From Antrodiella citrinella (Eukaryota; Basidiomycota; Agaricomycetes; Polyporales; Steccherinaceae), in NCBI GenBank assembly GCA_004802725.1, contig SGPM01000057.1, positions 42,446 to 106,445 on the forward strand: a stretch of DNA of 64,000 bases, in the 5' to 3' direction. The notes beneath the pieces were generated by a model. The model had not been told where the DNA came from. It saw only the letters and a list, made by a program, of their open reading frames with translations, and did not search any database. Made by a program: the position numbers and the translations under genes. Numbering within the stretch: the stretch's first letter is position 1; each line of letters begins with the position of its first letter. Shown here piece by piece: positions 1 to 12,000 of the stretch.

Positions 1-740
1 CAAATCTTCCATCTATCCAGTATTCTAGTTTCAGCGGATGCACGGCACCCCCTGCGGCAAGCAACACACCTTTGATCTTGTCTGGACTATAATTTTGGCC
101 CATTCGTTCTAGGAAAGAGGCATATAGTTGCCGCGACGGTTCGGTTGCCTGGGAGAATTGTGACGATGATAGTTTGAAAAACACCGGGGAAATGAATAGG
201 TGTCCAACCCGGCTGCAAAAATAGACAAAGAGCGAAACTTACCATTGCTCGATGAAAGTCAGGTTTACTCTTCTGCGTGCTGGCAAGGAGGGTGAATTGG
301 GAGATGCAGAGCACTTCTCCTTCAACGTCCTTTACGCTAATTTTCCACATGGACCCTGTCGTGTCCGAGAAGACCCGGAGAGAGAGGCTGTGTGATTGAG
401 ACGCGATGAGTACGGGGATCCATGTGGCGCGAGGCAATTTGAAGCGTACATTTTGTTGGACAACGTCTCGACGTCGGATGCATTATCGTCTTTCTAGGCA
501 GCTAGCTATTCAGCCAACATGTTTCTGCCGTTTAATGTAGAACGTGTGGGGTGCGTTCTGACCTGTGCCAATTCCTACGAGGACCATCAAGCCGCGACCG
601 ATGGACGAGATTGTCTCTCCATCGACTGCGAAAGTTATGGTATGGAAGTCAGGTTATTCTGGGCTTATCGACGACAAGGTTTGCTCCATTTGCTCACCTG
701 AGACTGAAGCAGAAAGAACTCGCTGCACTACGGCGCGCAT
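1..740 (-). CDS. DTD1: D-aminoacyl-tRNA deacylase, 3' end cut by window edge
   Basis: Hydrolyses D-amino acids from mischarged tRNA in the cytosol, a translation proofreading step. Minus strand, six exons inferred by splicing: 740-698, 625-563, 489-450, 387-243, 148-70, and from 12 off the left edge. The start at 740 gives the family N-terminus MRAVVQRVLSASVSVDGE, followed by GRGLMVLVGIGT. Exon 4 carries the diagnostic SQFTLLAST block, which holds the active-site region, then KPDFHRAM. Every junction is GT..AG and keeps frame; for example the third junction restores KILSLRV. The C-terminal substrate-gating segment lies outside the window, so completeness cannot be judged. It is transcribed away from the cyclophilin gene, with 275 bases between the two start codons, so the two may share a promoter. 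The family call is secure. Confidence 0.93.
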
Positions 741-1015
741 GCTATGTTTTGGAGATGATTCTCGCAGTTCGTCTCGAGTGGTGCAGGTGATGGCAAGTGA
801 GAGAACGACGAGCGGCACGTTCCCGCCGGGTTATTCTCGCTGATACTTGTGACCGCCGATAAGTTTTGAATGGAGAGATGGCGTTGGAATGTGCGGCGCC
901 AGAAGATGACGGTGGGAAGCAAAGCGCAAACGCGTCCTGAAACGCCCACCACGACCTTCACGACTTCAAGCTTGCTTTCCGCCATCCATCCACGGAGGTC
1001 ATATCCTTGGTTATC
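741..1015. promoter_or_regulatory. Divergent promoter region between DTD1 and cyclophilin
   Basis: These 275 bases separate the two outward-facing start codons and must hold both 5' leaders and core promoters. I see no clear TATA box or other named element. Assigned by position only. Confidence 0.5.
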
Positions 1016-1778
1016 ATGGAATCAGTCGTTCTTGAGACGAGCATGGGCGATGTCCAGCTTGAACTCTACTGGGACCACGCGCCGAAAGTGAGTTCCTTAC
1101 ATTCATCTCGCGAACAGTACTTTCTGACCGCAGGTCTCAATAGACGTGCAAAAACTTTGCAGAATTGGGTAGACGAGGTTATTACAATGGTGTCATATTT
1201 CACCGCATCATTTCCGTACGTTCTTTCCCTCTATGCCTCTCGGTATCTTTCTCAACTTGAGCTGCAAACCCGACACTCTGGTTATACAGGACTTCATGAT
1301 TCAAACGGGCGATCCGACGGGCACAGGGAGAGGAGGAACCAGTATATACGGGCAGAAGTTGTACGTGGTATTCAACAACAGACCTCTTCGGCCATTCTGA
1401 TGTTGCTTTCATAGCGAGGATGAGATTCATCCAGAGTTGCGGTTTACTGGCGCCGGCATTCTAGCCATGGCAAACTCAGGACCCAATACAAATGGTGAAG
1501 CAACATCTGACACATACATCCAACTTCAGCTGGGTTGATCATTCTGCACATACAGGGTCGCAGTTCTTCATATCTCTGGCCCCGACCCCCTACCTGGACA
1601 ATAAGCATACCATCTTTGGACGCGTTAGCTCCGGTATGAGAGTCGTTCAGAGGCTGGGAGCTGTGGCGACTGATGCGCAGGACCGGTAAGTTAAGTCATC
1701 TATACCGCTCAGCATCCGTTTACAAACTTCTTCAGGCCACGCGAGGAGGTCAAAATACATAAAGCGCGGATTGTTTAG
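1016..1778 (+). CDS. PPIL1: Peptidyl-prolyl cis-trans isomerase, PPIL1-type cyclophilin
   Basis: Isomerises peptidyl-proline bonds. PPIL1-type cyclophilins associate with the spliceosome in other eukaryotes. Six exons: 1016-1087, 1144-1215, 1290-1360, 1415-1494, 1556-1685 and 1736-1778, summing to 468 bases (155 residues), close to the usual length for this short single-domain class. The start [20 protein letters not shown] is typical. Visible catalytic and binding blocks are GVIFHRII (active-site Phe-His-Arg), [32 protein letters not shown] and the [11 protein letters not shown] loop. The protein ends a few residues after KIHKARIV, with no extra domain. Splicing joins NTNG to SQFF across an in-frame intron at 1495-1555. 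It is divergent from DTD1. Confidence 0.95.
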
Positions 1779-3278
1779 CTTTCGTAGCTACAGCATCCCT
1801 CCTCGAAGCTCTTCAAGCAACAGCAACAGTGATCTACATTGTCAGATTGGCAGGATGCCGTTAACGGTGGCAATTGCTGCGAGGTTCTCGATGGTATAAT
1901 CTCTGTTTCTCTGTGATTTACGGCTCAATTGATGTCAACCGTGCATGCAGGATGGCCGTATGCTATGGCCCCATTTCTATCGGTACGAGGGGTGTTGGAC
2001 GTGCATGGCTATGGATGTATACGCTGGACTTGTCCCGGATAACGCGAAGGCACAAAAGGATTGACATATTAAGACCGGCGTGGCTTCGATTCCAGCTCTG
2101 CGCTTATTTGCCTACCATATCTGCGTGCAGGGTTCACGGAGCCGTGAGTCGGAATTAGCCGGCGTAAGAGACCGGTGCTGTGGTACAACGCCGAATGTGC
2201 CATACTCGTCGGTGTTCTTCCACCGGGCCCTATCGCTGTCCTCGACAGAGTCAATCTTCCCAGGTCACGGTCGGAATATGGTTCGCTCCCTGACTCGTTC
2301 CTCGCATTGGCCATTGCAAAACAGTGTGTCTCTATACTGGATATGGCCCGACTTCCTTTGATGCAAAATGTGTGCGTCCGATTGGCTGNAAAAGCGATTT
2401 CTAGTTGCGCAGTGATGTGCAAGGGATGCTCCCAGGCGTTGTCCCGTGAAGATGCACGACGTTCCGTCGACCCACACCTTTGCATATGTATTTCATGCGC
2501 ATCGGGTTGATATTGCGGAGGGGCNTTCATATTCTCAACGCGGTCCATCCGCTACTTCTGTCGGCAGGTACATAGGCCCTTCTGCGATCTCCCAGGGGCC
2601 AAGCCGATAAGTCTGGGTTCGTCTCTCTGTTGCACGCTCGCGCATGTGGTGTATCGACGTCAAGCTCTAGACCCACCGTGCGTGTCCAGGGCCAACTACA
2701 CGGCCAATGTGGGTTGGACCAANTCAGACATTCCTTGCTCAGGCGACGCGCGTGGAAGGATGAGTTTACTGCAACTCAAACCTCTCGATGACGACAACGA
2801 GTGGGNACATCCGACCCTGACCACAAAAAGCACCGAGGGCCGTGAGGATCCCGCTATCGTGGGCTCGGGAATGTCGGAGAGAAGATCGTCCACCTTATGA
2901 TGATGCTCGCGTTCACGCGTACGATGTCAAATAATTCGATCCTCGTCCCCAATGTCCACACGCAGCACGAANTTTGAAAGAGATAATCATGCTTTGATAC
3001 TGAGAAATGAGATACACTATCTAGCGTANTTGGTACCTTGTACTACAACAAAAAAAAATGTTCCAGAAATGTATGTATGATGAGTGTGGGTGAGTCGTAA
3101 CGCGTGACAAGTCGTGAAGCTGAGATCCTAACAAAACCTAACNTCTAAGGAGCTACCGAGCTAATAGAACGTCCGCACATTAACATGATGATATCAAACA
3201 ATGCCAGAGATGACATTATAACACTGCTACGGCCTCTCTCAGGACCTGAGGAAATGAATGGGAAGGGCCTTGCACTGA
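1779..3278. other. Intergenic region with seven N calls, no gene supported
   Basis: Lies between the end of the cyclophilin gene and the end of CDC4 and includes both 3' flanks. A possible plus-strand spliced start at 1856 (MPLTVAIAARFSM joined to DGRMLWPHFYRYEG) stops soon after and resembles nothing I know. The longest open frame, minus 2069-2548, has no recognisable family features. Single N calls sit at 2389, 2525, 2723, 2806, 2972, 3029 and 3143. I support no gene here. Confidence 0.5.
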
Positions 3279-4726
3279 CTAACGCCGACGATACCCAGTG
3301 TTCCGAATTCTTGGACGAGTAGGGGTCTCGTCGGTGTTCGGCAGGATTCTTGGTCGACTGCCAGAGGTCGANGATGGGCCCGCCGCACGACTACTAGAAC
3401 CCTGGCCGAATCGNAATGGTCTGGCTAGGCGGTCCGCCGCTGGAGACACGGTCGTCGGATGTGAAGAGGGACCTTTCTCTGGGTCAGCATTCCTACTGTA
3501 TCCAAACAACCGCACTCTCTCNTCCTCCTCTTCGTCTTCGAGATCCACGTCTTCGGTGTCTGAGGGGGCCGCGTCAAGATCCTGGTCCATTGCCTCCTCC
3601 TCAATNTGATCCTCGTCCTCGTCCTCTTCATCACTGTCCTCGTCATACAAGCCGTTCGCAGGCTCTCCCTCCCACTCCTCATCACCCTCCTCATTCCCGA
3701 AGTCCCAGACATCGAGTACAGTAGAGTCTACCCGATTGCTGGCAGCGACACACCATCGACCCTCGAAGACGATCTGCCATACGCCGACGATCCCAGTGAG
3801 TAGATCGCGCACTTGGGACCCGTCGCGGATGTCCCACATCTTGAGTGTNCCGTCCGAACCGCTAAGAACCTTAAATTCGTCGTGTTGGAAGCAGGTGATG
3901 GCACCGTTGTGAGCAGCCAAGGTATGCCGAAGTTCNCCAGACTCTGGGTCCCAGACGCGNAGAGTAGANTCGGCAGCGGCAGAGACGAGGTATGAAGCAG
4001 AAAGTCCGAGCAAACCAACGAGGGACGTGTGCCCTGCAAGGGTGTGCTGACATTGACCAGTGCTCAGATTCCANACCCGCACTGAACCGTCCATCGATCC
4101 GGAGCATGCCAGATTACGATGGATGTCAAGGACAACGCTGTAAACTGCATGCATNCTGTCAGAATACTCCATTGACTGACATGGAGAAAGATCGTGACTG
4201 ACCTTTCTGGGTATGACCCACGAGGACCCATTTACAAGCACCGGTGATAATATCCCAGATTCGGACCGTGCAATCGTAACTGCCNGACACCAAAGTTCGG
4301 CCTCGTGCAGCAAGTGCACGTACTGCATGATCATGACCTTCGAGGTGCAGCTTGTGGTACGGATTATCATCTACTTCCTCCTTCAATGGAAATGAATTAA
4401 CNACATGCGGACTATGATAAAAGAGAGTTGTACTTACTTCAGACGGATCGACTTCATTATCGTCTGCCCCATAACAACGATATTCATCATCTCCAGGTCG
4501 AGGAAGGGCCCATACTCTCAGAGAGTGATCACGACTACCGGTTACAATAAGCGGTCGCTTTGGCCATCTCTCCCTCTTCACTACACCGTCCTCTTCTACA
4601 TCGATCATCTCTGGTTTGACAATGGCTAAGCAGCGTACTGTGCTCGTNTGCCCTCCAAAAACATGCGTGCAATGCCCAGTGGACAAGTCCCATATTCGGA
4701 CCGTGCGGTCCGTGGACCCACTGACN
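2389..4726. other. Cluster of 21 single ambiguous bases
   Basis: Isolated N calls occur at 2389, 2525, 2723, 2806, 2972, 3029, 3143, 3372, 3414, 3522, 3606, 3849, 3936, 3960, 3969, 4074, 4155, 4285, 4402, 4648 and 4726. Only one other N is present in the window, at 51725. Of the 14 that fall in the CDC4 gene, two (4155, 4402) are intronic and the other 12 are all at third codon positions. Random base-calling error would not respect codon phase. The pattern fits masked allelic differences between the two nuclei of a dikaryon, or between merged strains. That explanation is inferred. Confidence 0.8.
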
Positions 4727-6073
4727 AGCGTGTTCTTCGTAGCCGCTAGTGCCCAAACTCCACCTTCGTGACCGTCTAACGAGCGCACCAAGTGTCCTGT
4801 CTGAGGAGAGTAAATGTGGATGGAGTGGTCATCTGAGGCGGAAATGATGCGACCATGCGAGAAGATCAGGCAAGTGACCACAGATCGACCATGGGCCGGG
4901 AATGTGATGCGTTTTGGATTCTGGTTATGTACCCAACGGGTTCGGGTGAGGTGTCGCGACTGGAAGAGGATCTTGTAGGGATGAGGTAGCGGTAGAGCAC
5001 CTGCAAGAGGGAGATCCTTACGCCTGCGACGCGCAAAAATGGCATCCGCGAATGCGTTTTCGGTCTGTCCCCCAAACCAGATCTTGGTACTTTTGAGGAG
5101 GTCCCTCCATAGTACAGGATCAGAGTCTATGATAGCACGCCATGATTTGGAAACACGAGAGGCACGGGCAAGGTCGGAGTATGGGAGGTAGCTGAGTACA
5201 TGCGAGACGAGCTCGGCTGGGAGGAGCGTGAGGAAGTCTCTGGCGAGCGTTGGTGTCAGAACCGAGTGCAAAGTTCGCAGAACATTGAGCGGTGAATGTC
5301 GTAGAAACGTGAGGAGAACGTGAGATTGCACTTGGGGAGGTAGTGCAGAGAAGTGAGAAAGTAGAGATGGAAGGGTAAGAAGGGTTGACAAAGAGAGATC
5401 GGGTTGAAATGGTGCTTGTGGCTGAGGAGATGAATTGCCACTCGGTGGTGCAGATGGCCATATGTTCTCGGGCGGAGGGGAGCCGTGAGGTGATGGTAGA
5501 GGTGATGGAGGTGCAGCAGGGTTTGTGGCGGTCGAAATCTGCGGGAGAGGAGCTGCCTTTGCTTTCTTACGCGGGGGCGTTAACGCACTAATACCTTGCG
5601 TAGGCTCGATGCCCTCCATCAAATGCTCTGAACTGTAAGACCGTTTGCGTCCGTAACGTTCGATTGCCTCAGCCAAGCCAACCTCCTGCTTCGAATCCGC
5701 ATCCTCATCGCGTTTAATCTGTCTCCAACCTGCCCCACTTGAGACTTCCTCTTCTTCCTGCATCTCCTCTTCGCCAACATCGCCGTCTCGGAAAGTAGCG
5801 CGAGAACCGCCGGGGAAGACAAGGGGAAAGCGTCTCAAGGACTTGGGAAGGTGTGCATGGTAGAGAGGATATGATTTTGCGTCTCGAGGAGAGGAGGGGG
5901 TTGGGAGCACAGGCAGCTGGATGGGTGCGTAGGTTGTAGTTGTAGTTGTAGTTGTGACGACCCTGTAAGATAAAGTCAGTCCATGTATGCTTCAAGAACA
6001 TCCAAAGCCATGCGTACGTCGTCGTGTTCACTGACGGGGATAGATACAATGTCGGTCGTTGCTGGCTGTTCAT
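3279..6073 (-). CDS. CDC4: CDC4-like F-box/WD40 protein, SCF ubiquitin ligase receptor
   Basis: Substrate receptor of an SCF (Skp1-cullin-F-box) ubiquitin ligase. CDC4-class proteins bind phosphorylated cell-cycle regulators. Four exons: 6073-6018, 5962-4438, 4380-4203 and 4144-3279, giving 874 residues. After a low-complexity, acidic and Ser/Pro-rich N-terminus comes the F-box (LLPAELVSHVLSYLPYSDLA ... VSKSWRAII). A WD40 propeller follows with repeats such as GSTDRTVRIWDL, GSYDCTVRIWDI and GSMDGSVR-WNL. The segments SLVGLLGLS and GVWQIVFEGRWCVAA resemble CDC4 more than MET30. An acidic tract (DEDSDEEDEDED) and a basic tail end the protein. The start at 6073 (MNSQQRPTLYLSP) is the only in-frame ATG near the first exon; a further upstream frame lacks ATG. 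Several codons contain N at the third base. The family is secure; assignment to CDC4 rather than another F-box/WD40 class is probable. Confidence 0.9.
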
Positions 6074-9000
6074 CGTGGAAGACGGTGAGGAGGATGGAGG
6101 GCCACCGCGCCCAGCTGTGTCGTTGTCTTGCCCAGAAGCGCCCAACCGCGACGTGTGAACATGACTTGCCGAAGGATGCCGATCGGACTTCAAAACGCTG
6201 TTAGGATGCCCGCAGACGCCAATTGCAGCGGTGTGGCCGTTACATAAAAACGCGTTATTGTCCTTGAAATGTCCCTTGTTGTTTTCGTACTTGTCCTACG
6301 GTCCGGCAACACAGTACAAATCGGCACAACGTCGGGGGAGACCGTCACACTCGGGCAGGCCTGGTCGGGTTTGGCTGATGTGGCTCAGGCTGAATATTGA
6401 ACGTTCCTCTCGACCATTGTCAAATCGCGTTGCTGGCCTTACCTCTGCCATTCATGCTTTAACCGATGACATTCATTGCCTGTGATATAGCCTGACGGTG
6501 CGACTGGGCATCATGGTCTCATACCCCAATCACGACTCATGGCCGAATCCTCTCACTGGCTCTCAGGATGTGCTCAGCTAGCTCTTGAACAAATGGATGG
6601 GAGGACACAACGTCAGTACCTCCTCGGTCTCCTCACATGCAGGGTTTTAGTGTATCCAGGGCTTGGCCACTGCGATGACATATTGAACCCTTGGTCGGTG
6701 GTCCGATCATCCTAGAATCTCATTGTCTGCGCCGATCGAAAATCAAAGTTCTCTCATGGCGGTGCTTTTCATTTCCAGCTGTTTAGGAATTAATGATAGG
6801 CCAGCTCGAACGAAAATTACAGAGAGAATTACGAGCTCCGCTGTCGGCTGGCGCCGCAGTGATCTAGGCCTGCTGGCCGATAGATTCGGATGAGGCTAAG
6901 TTCTGGACTCCGACTATGTTGCTTTTTTGTGCTGGTCTATCGTTTCCCAAACAGCTGTCATTGGTTGGTCTTCCTGTGGTTTGCACTCATGCCTAGCTGA
7001 GTCATTTCAATTTCAATCCTATCTTCACAGGAAGGAGAGCTGTCCGCTATTCATCCACTCCTCCGCCGTTATAAAGAGCGAGGTGCATGTATTTCGCACT
7101 TCACACCGACTCTGCGGTAAAAGTATACGCAATGCCCATTGCAAACCCCCTTTAACCTCAACATTCTTCGAAGTTACCGTTGAACAAGTTACCGCTGTAG
7201 ACGAGGCTACGATCCGATTGTCCGCTGGAGTCCTTACATCGCGTACAAGGAAAGACCTATAGGAAAATCGCTCACAGCCTTGACTTACCACCATCTCGCG
7301 ACAGATCAGAGTATCTTCTGGTGCTTTTACAACACTTCATACTGACGTCGCAGCGTGCGCTCTAATGGCGCAAGGCACAGCCTCACAGACCAATCCCTTT
7401 CGACCCCTTATCGTCTCGTGGTTACTTTCGCACCGCAGATGAAGACCGTCAGGTACAATGCTCACGTACGTTAACTGTATCTTCAGCACTGTCGTTCTGG
7501 CTCAAGGCTTCGTGTAGCTCACGCCGCGCAGAACTCGAACCTAGTGCTACCTGCCTTTTTGGGAGGTCGATCAGTTCTTCGACCATTCCCCCGATGTCCC
7601 GCTGAACACACTCGTTTGTACGTTCCCAAACGCTTGTATCGTCGAATCTCCTGTCAATACTCTCATATCATTTATCTTGGCTAGCCAATGGGCGGTACTT
7701 CACCAGACCAATGTGGATACGACAATGCCCGAGGAAGTGTCAGCCCTCGACGTCAATTATGATGCCTCGTGTTCTCAAGGCCGCGTGTATACGTGCTCCG
7801 CGAGCTGAAGAGGGCACTACAAATAAAATGTAAAATGACTAGGTTACCTCACCTCCCCGTCGATGCGCAGTCTGGAGGATTGCAACCGCCCTATACCAAT
7901 AATGTGACGCCACCAAATGAACTGTTCATCACAACTTGAACTTTGGACTGAGACGTTGGTGGAGAATTTTCTTTCGAATTTCTACCGTGACTGCCAGGCT
8001 ATACTACTGAGTTACTGGGATTTTACACCTATGCACAGGAAAATGTACACGACCATACGTTTATCGGTCTCTTGCGGACACAATGCGGACACTTCCGAGG
8101 ACTGATAGTGATAGCACATCATAACATATACGTTACGGCAACGTACGTACTCACTGTGGCACACAGACATGATAGTGATTACAGTGCATACATGCAATTC
8201 CGTCTGACCAAATGACCCGACATCCTGCTTGCCAACAAGCACGAGTCTGCACGACCGAGCTCTCCCGGGTCTGATTCATGTTGTATCCTAATACATCAAA
8301 TCGAAATCGAGGTCGGAATTGAGCGGATGCGTTCATTCAAATCGATTTGTAAAAAGTCGCAACAATGAGGACATGAAACCATTTGTTCGTGTATGTCAGG
8401 CTCTTTACTTCCGGTGATTCCAAAATGTACGAGTCATAAGACGTGCGATGTGACATAGAATAAGGGACGCCATTCGGATAGTAGTAGGGTATGTCTGATC
8501 ATAAATGTCGCATTTTTCGCTTGGCATGAAGGTATTTGGGACGAACCAGCATGATCCATCCAATGGTAGTAGCAGCTTGTGGATAGCGTTCAAATTTGAC
8601 ATTTGATTTGCATAACGGCCTTTTTATTACCGTTGCGATGCAGTACATTGTCTCCTGATTTAATAACAATAATCGAAGCCGGTCAGGGATCGACCGGAGC
8701 TGAGATCTGAGACCTACAACACGCAAACTGCTCACCTTTGACAAGGCCAGTCCATTACTCCTCCCAATTAACGGTGATTCCAGCATAAACAGCCGTATTG
8801 GTATTGGTGTTCAAGTCGCCACCGAGGTCATGCGCTTCCAGCACCCACGCCACATCGTTACCACACCTGCGTTCTCACAAACGAGGCTGTGTCCGGAAAA
8901 AGGTCCCTTCATTCTATGTGAGAAAGCATGGTCAATATTTAGTCTGTGAACAAAGTGATGATGAAGATAGACACCGTGTAAGAAAACATCTCTATACGTG

Positions 9001-12000
9001 TAAAAATCGATTTCGAGGCTCGGCGCACATAAAAGCGTAACCTTACGGGCCTCGGCGGTGGATTGGCTGGGAGAGTCGGGCCTCTCTAACCCAGAGTATC
9101 GGGTCCACGGCCGTTACGATGGTTTGGGTGCGGAGCCAGTAGTTCGCCGATCTTAGATGATCGAAAGTGCCAGTTTGTGAAGCCTGAGTTGTAAAGGTGA
9201 ACAATGAAAAGTCTATGTTTAGGACGCTCGACACTCGATGCACTAGAATAGCAAGTCTCGCAGTTCAAGAGACATATGTCGGTGGTGCTTGCATGAGAGT
9301 CTCCGTCGTTTGTCGTCCACGACGTGCATGTGGAACGCAGTGAGAGGCGTGCGCTAGTGCACCCACAAGATCAAGGCTTGAGTCAGCAAAAAATCAACGG
9401 TCCGTGGAGTGTTGTAGAACGTGAAGAAGAAGATAGCGGGCATGGGAGCGAAGCGTCTTGAATGGGGGAAGCCATGCAGGAGCAAGCTTCTGAGCCTCGC
9501 ATGGGCATGTGGAAGGCTGGGCATGCACGGATGCCTTGACGACTGCGCGGTTAGAGCAATTCTCCTCATTCGAGGAGCAGCAAGATCCTCGACATTGCAA
9601 CCGAAATGAAGATTCGACGAGTGTATTGTTTGACCAAGAAAAGAAGAGAACCATGAATCCTGGTAGAATCTGGTTTCCGTGTGGCGTCCACCGGGCACGG
9701 CGGCGAGACGTATGAAGGGGATTTTGGACCGTTCGATGAGGTGGTTACGACCCGAGTATGCGATCGTCGACCAGTACCCAGTGGAGCATTGACTGAAGAG
9801 AATTCGTAGACAGACGACTGGCAGAGCAAACCAAGATGCAGAACCGTTCATAGCAGAGAGATGAATAAAAACGCAGGTACCCACGGCACATCCAAGGCCG
9901 TGTATGTCTAGTGCCTAGGTATGTCACGGCAAGAGTTGACTGAGAACACTATATACATAAAAGTTGAAGATAAGCAGAGTTGGTGGCGCAGATACAATCA
10001 AATTCTTACCAGGGGGTGTGTTCAAGCAAACAGAGTTATCAACTGCATTGTCTGTATCAGATTCTGCCAGGCAGTGACCTGAAAAACAGCATCTCGCGAC
10101 AATGCACCTCCGGATGAGTTCCTGCGAAACTGTCCCTATGTCGGAGCAAAATGTTTTGTCACGAAAGCCCTGAGTCATCAGAATGGTGTCCTAGAAGCTC
10201 ACCCTTCACGATGCAGTGAGAGAGAAGAACTCACCCGATAGCATGTTCCGTGCGTAAGAGCACACAATCGATGTTCAAAACCCTCCACTTCGTCGCGTTA
10301 TCGTCGTGGAACATGATTAGGAGCTGAATGTTGATTCCCAAAATGGATGCAGTGAACCCGAGTCGAAACAAAGTTCTGAAGATCCGTCAAAATTCTGAAC
10401 AGTAGAATAGAGATTGAGTCGTGATTCCAAGGCTTCCTTTGTGGCACTTCGAGCCGAGTAAACCATCGGAGTAACTTCAGCTAACAATCAACGGACCTGT
10501 TGGTAGATTCTTGCGAACAAACAGTAGCGACGGAGAGACCAAGCCAATAGGATCCTATCCTATTCCACTGTGAGCGTCCCATAGCGGACCTGCATCCCCG
10601 CCCGGGCCCCAATCCCAGCCGTGAAAACGCAACGGACACGGCGCAGCGGTCATTCGCCTAGTGACCGCCGCCTGGACAGATGGACATGAATGTTGATACC
10701 AATCAGCCTCTGCATAGAACAATGGATTCAAGTCCGACCTATCAAGACAATCAGCCACGCTAGGAGCTCGGGAACTTGTTTTGTCACTGACCCCGAACCA
10801 TAGCTGTGTAGTCACCAGCAGCTCTGGATTCCTGCCGCCAAAGTTCATCGACTCCCAACGCGAAAATCAGCTTGAGGGTCTGGTGTGAGGCAAACGGGAG
10901 GAGTGGGTGAAATACTTCATCATCCATATCTTGAGGCATCAGTGCACTCGCTAAGGCTTCAGGGAGGTCACGGTGTCCATATGGTTCCTGTCTGGGAACA
11001 TCCGCTGTTTGCGTTCCGTAAAAGCCATGAAGCATATGGCTCACCATCTAGGTTGTATATATTACTTATCTAGCAGGAACGAACCATTGAGTCAGCTGTT
11101 CCCGTCAAAAACGATGGATGGTGTTTCGATGCCTTACAATGTGCACCAGATGACGGAAGAGCCCGCCATGCTACGGACTGATTCATCCACGCAATGGTGT
11201 TGTATGTGGTTGCTGGCGGAGAGATCAGAGAATGGCGGGTACATGGGCAGATAGACGCGTGATGGGTTTTCATATCTTCGTATCTCAACAATCTTCAGTG
11301 ACCAGATTCCAAGAGACGCGCATTCGATTGAAGATCGTCGTCCTTCGCGTCACTCATGACCAGCCGTCCGGACTGGGTGCAAATCGTGCTGCAAAAGGAT
11401 ATGTCCGTGGCTATTAGAGCAGTGTCGATAGTTGTCGGGGCGTGCGCTATGAGAAAACACACCGACGTCTCGGACCTGTAAGAAGGAACGATTGAATCGC
11501 CAGCGTGAGTTAAGTAGTTGCATTGGAGGTAGAGTCGGCTGCCATATACGTCACTGAGTTGGACGTCCACGTCCCCCTTCAAAAGTAGTATTGATGACCC
11601 TGACGTGTGGGGTTGAATTGGGTGATTCGTATCACAAATACGAATTTTGGACGATATGTGGGCAATGCAATGCCCTTGCATATTATCGAGGGAAAAGACG
11701 TTTGAGCTCAAGTTGGTTGCTTTGTGGCGTGTAGACGCTCATAAGTGGCGGATTGTCGATGCGCTTTCGTGATCGGCTAGTGCACTGCGTCAAACTCGGT
11801 GGAATGTACCCCATCTTTTCCTGTCAACTGGCTGCAAGAGCACATAAATGTTGAAGAGGGTACGATCCTTGATCATTGCGTAAACTTCACACCGTTTGCT
11901 GCGACTTGCTATTCGGAGTCAAGCCTGCATGTCCGAGTCCCAAAACGGATGGGGACGACTTGAAACTACTTCTGTGCATTGTCTTTCGTAATGTGTTCGA

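Noticed and set aside
1856..2560. Possible spliced plus-strand gene after the cyclophilin
   Set aside because: The first join works, but the frame stops within about 50 codons. Later open frames cannot be linked without arbitrary choices.
9354..9884. 176-codon minus-strand ORF, longest in the 9-kb gap
   Set aside because: No recognisable domain and no supporting neighbour exons; rich in His, Arg and Ser as out-of-frame translations often are.
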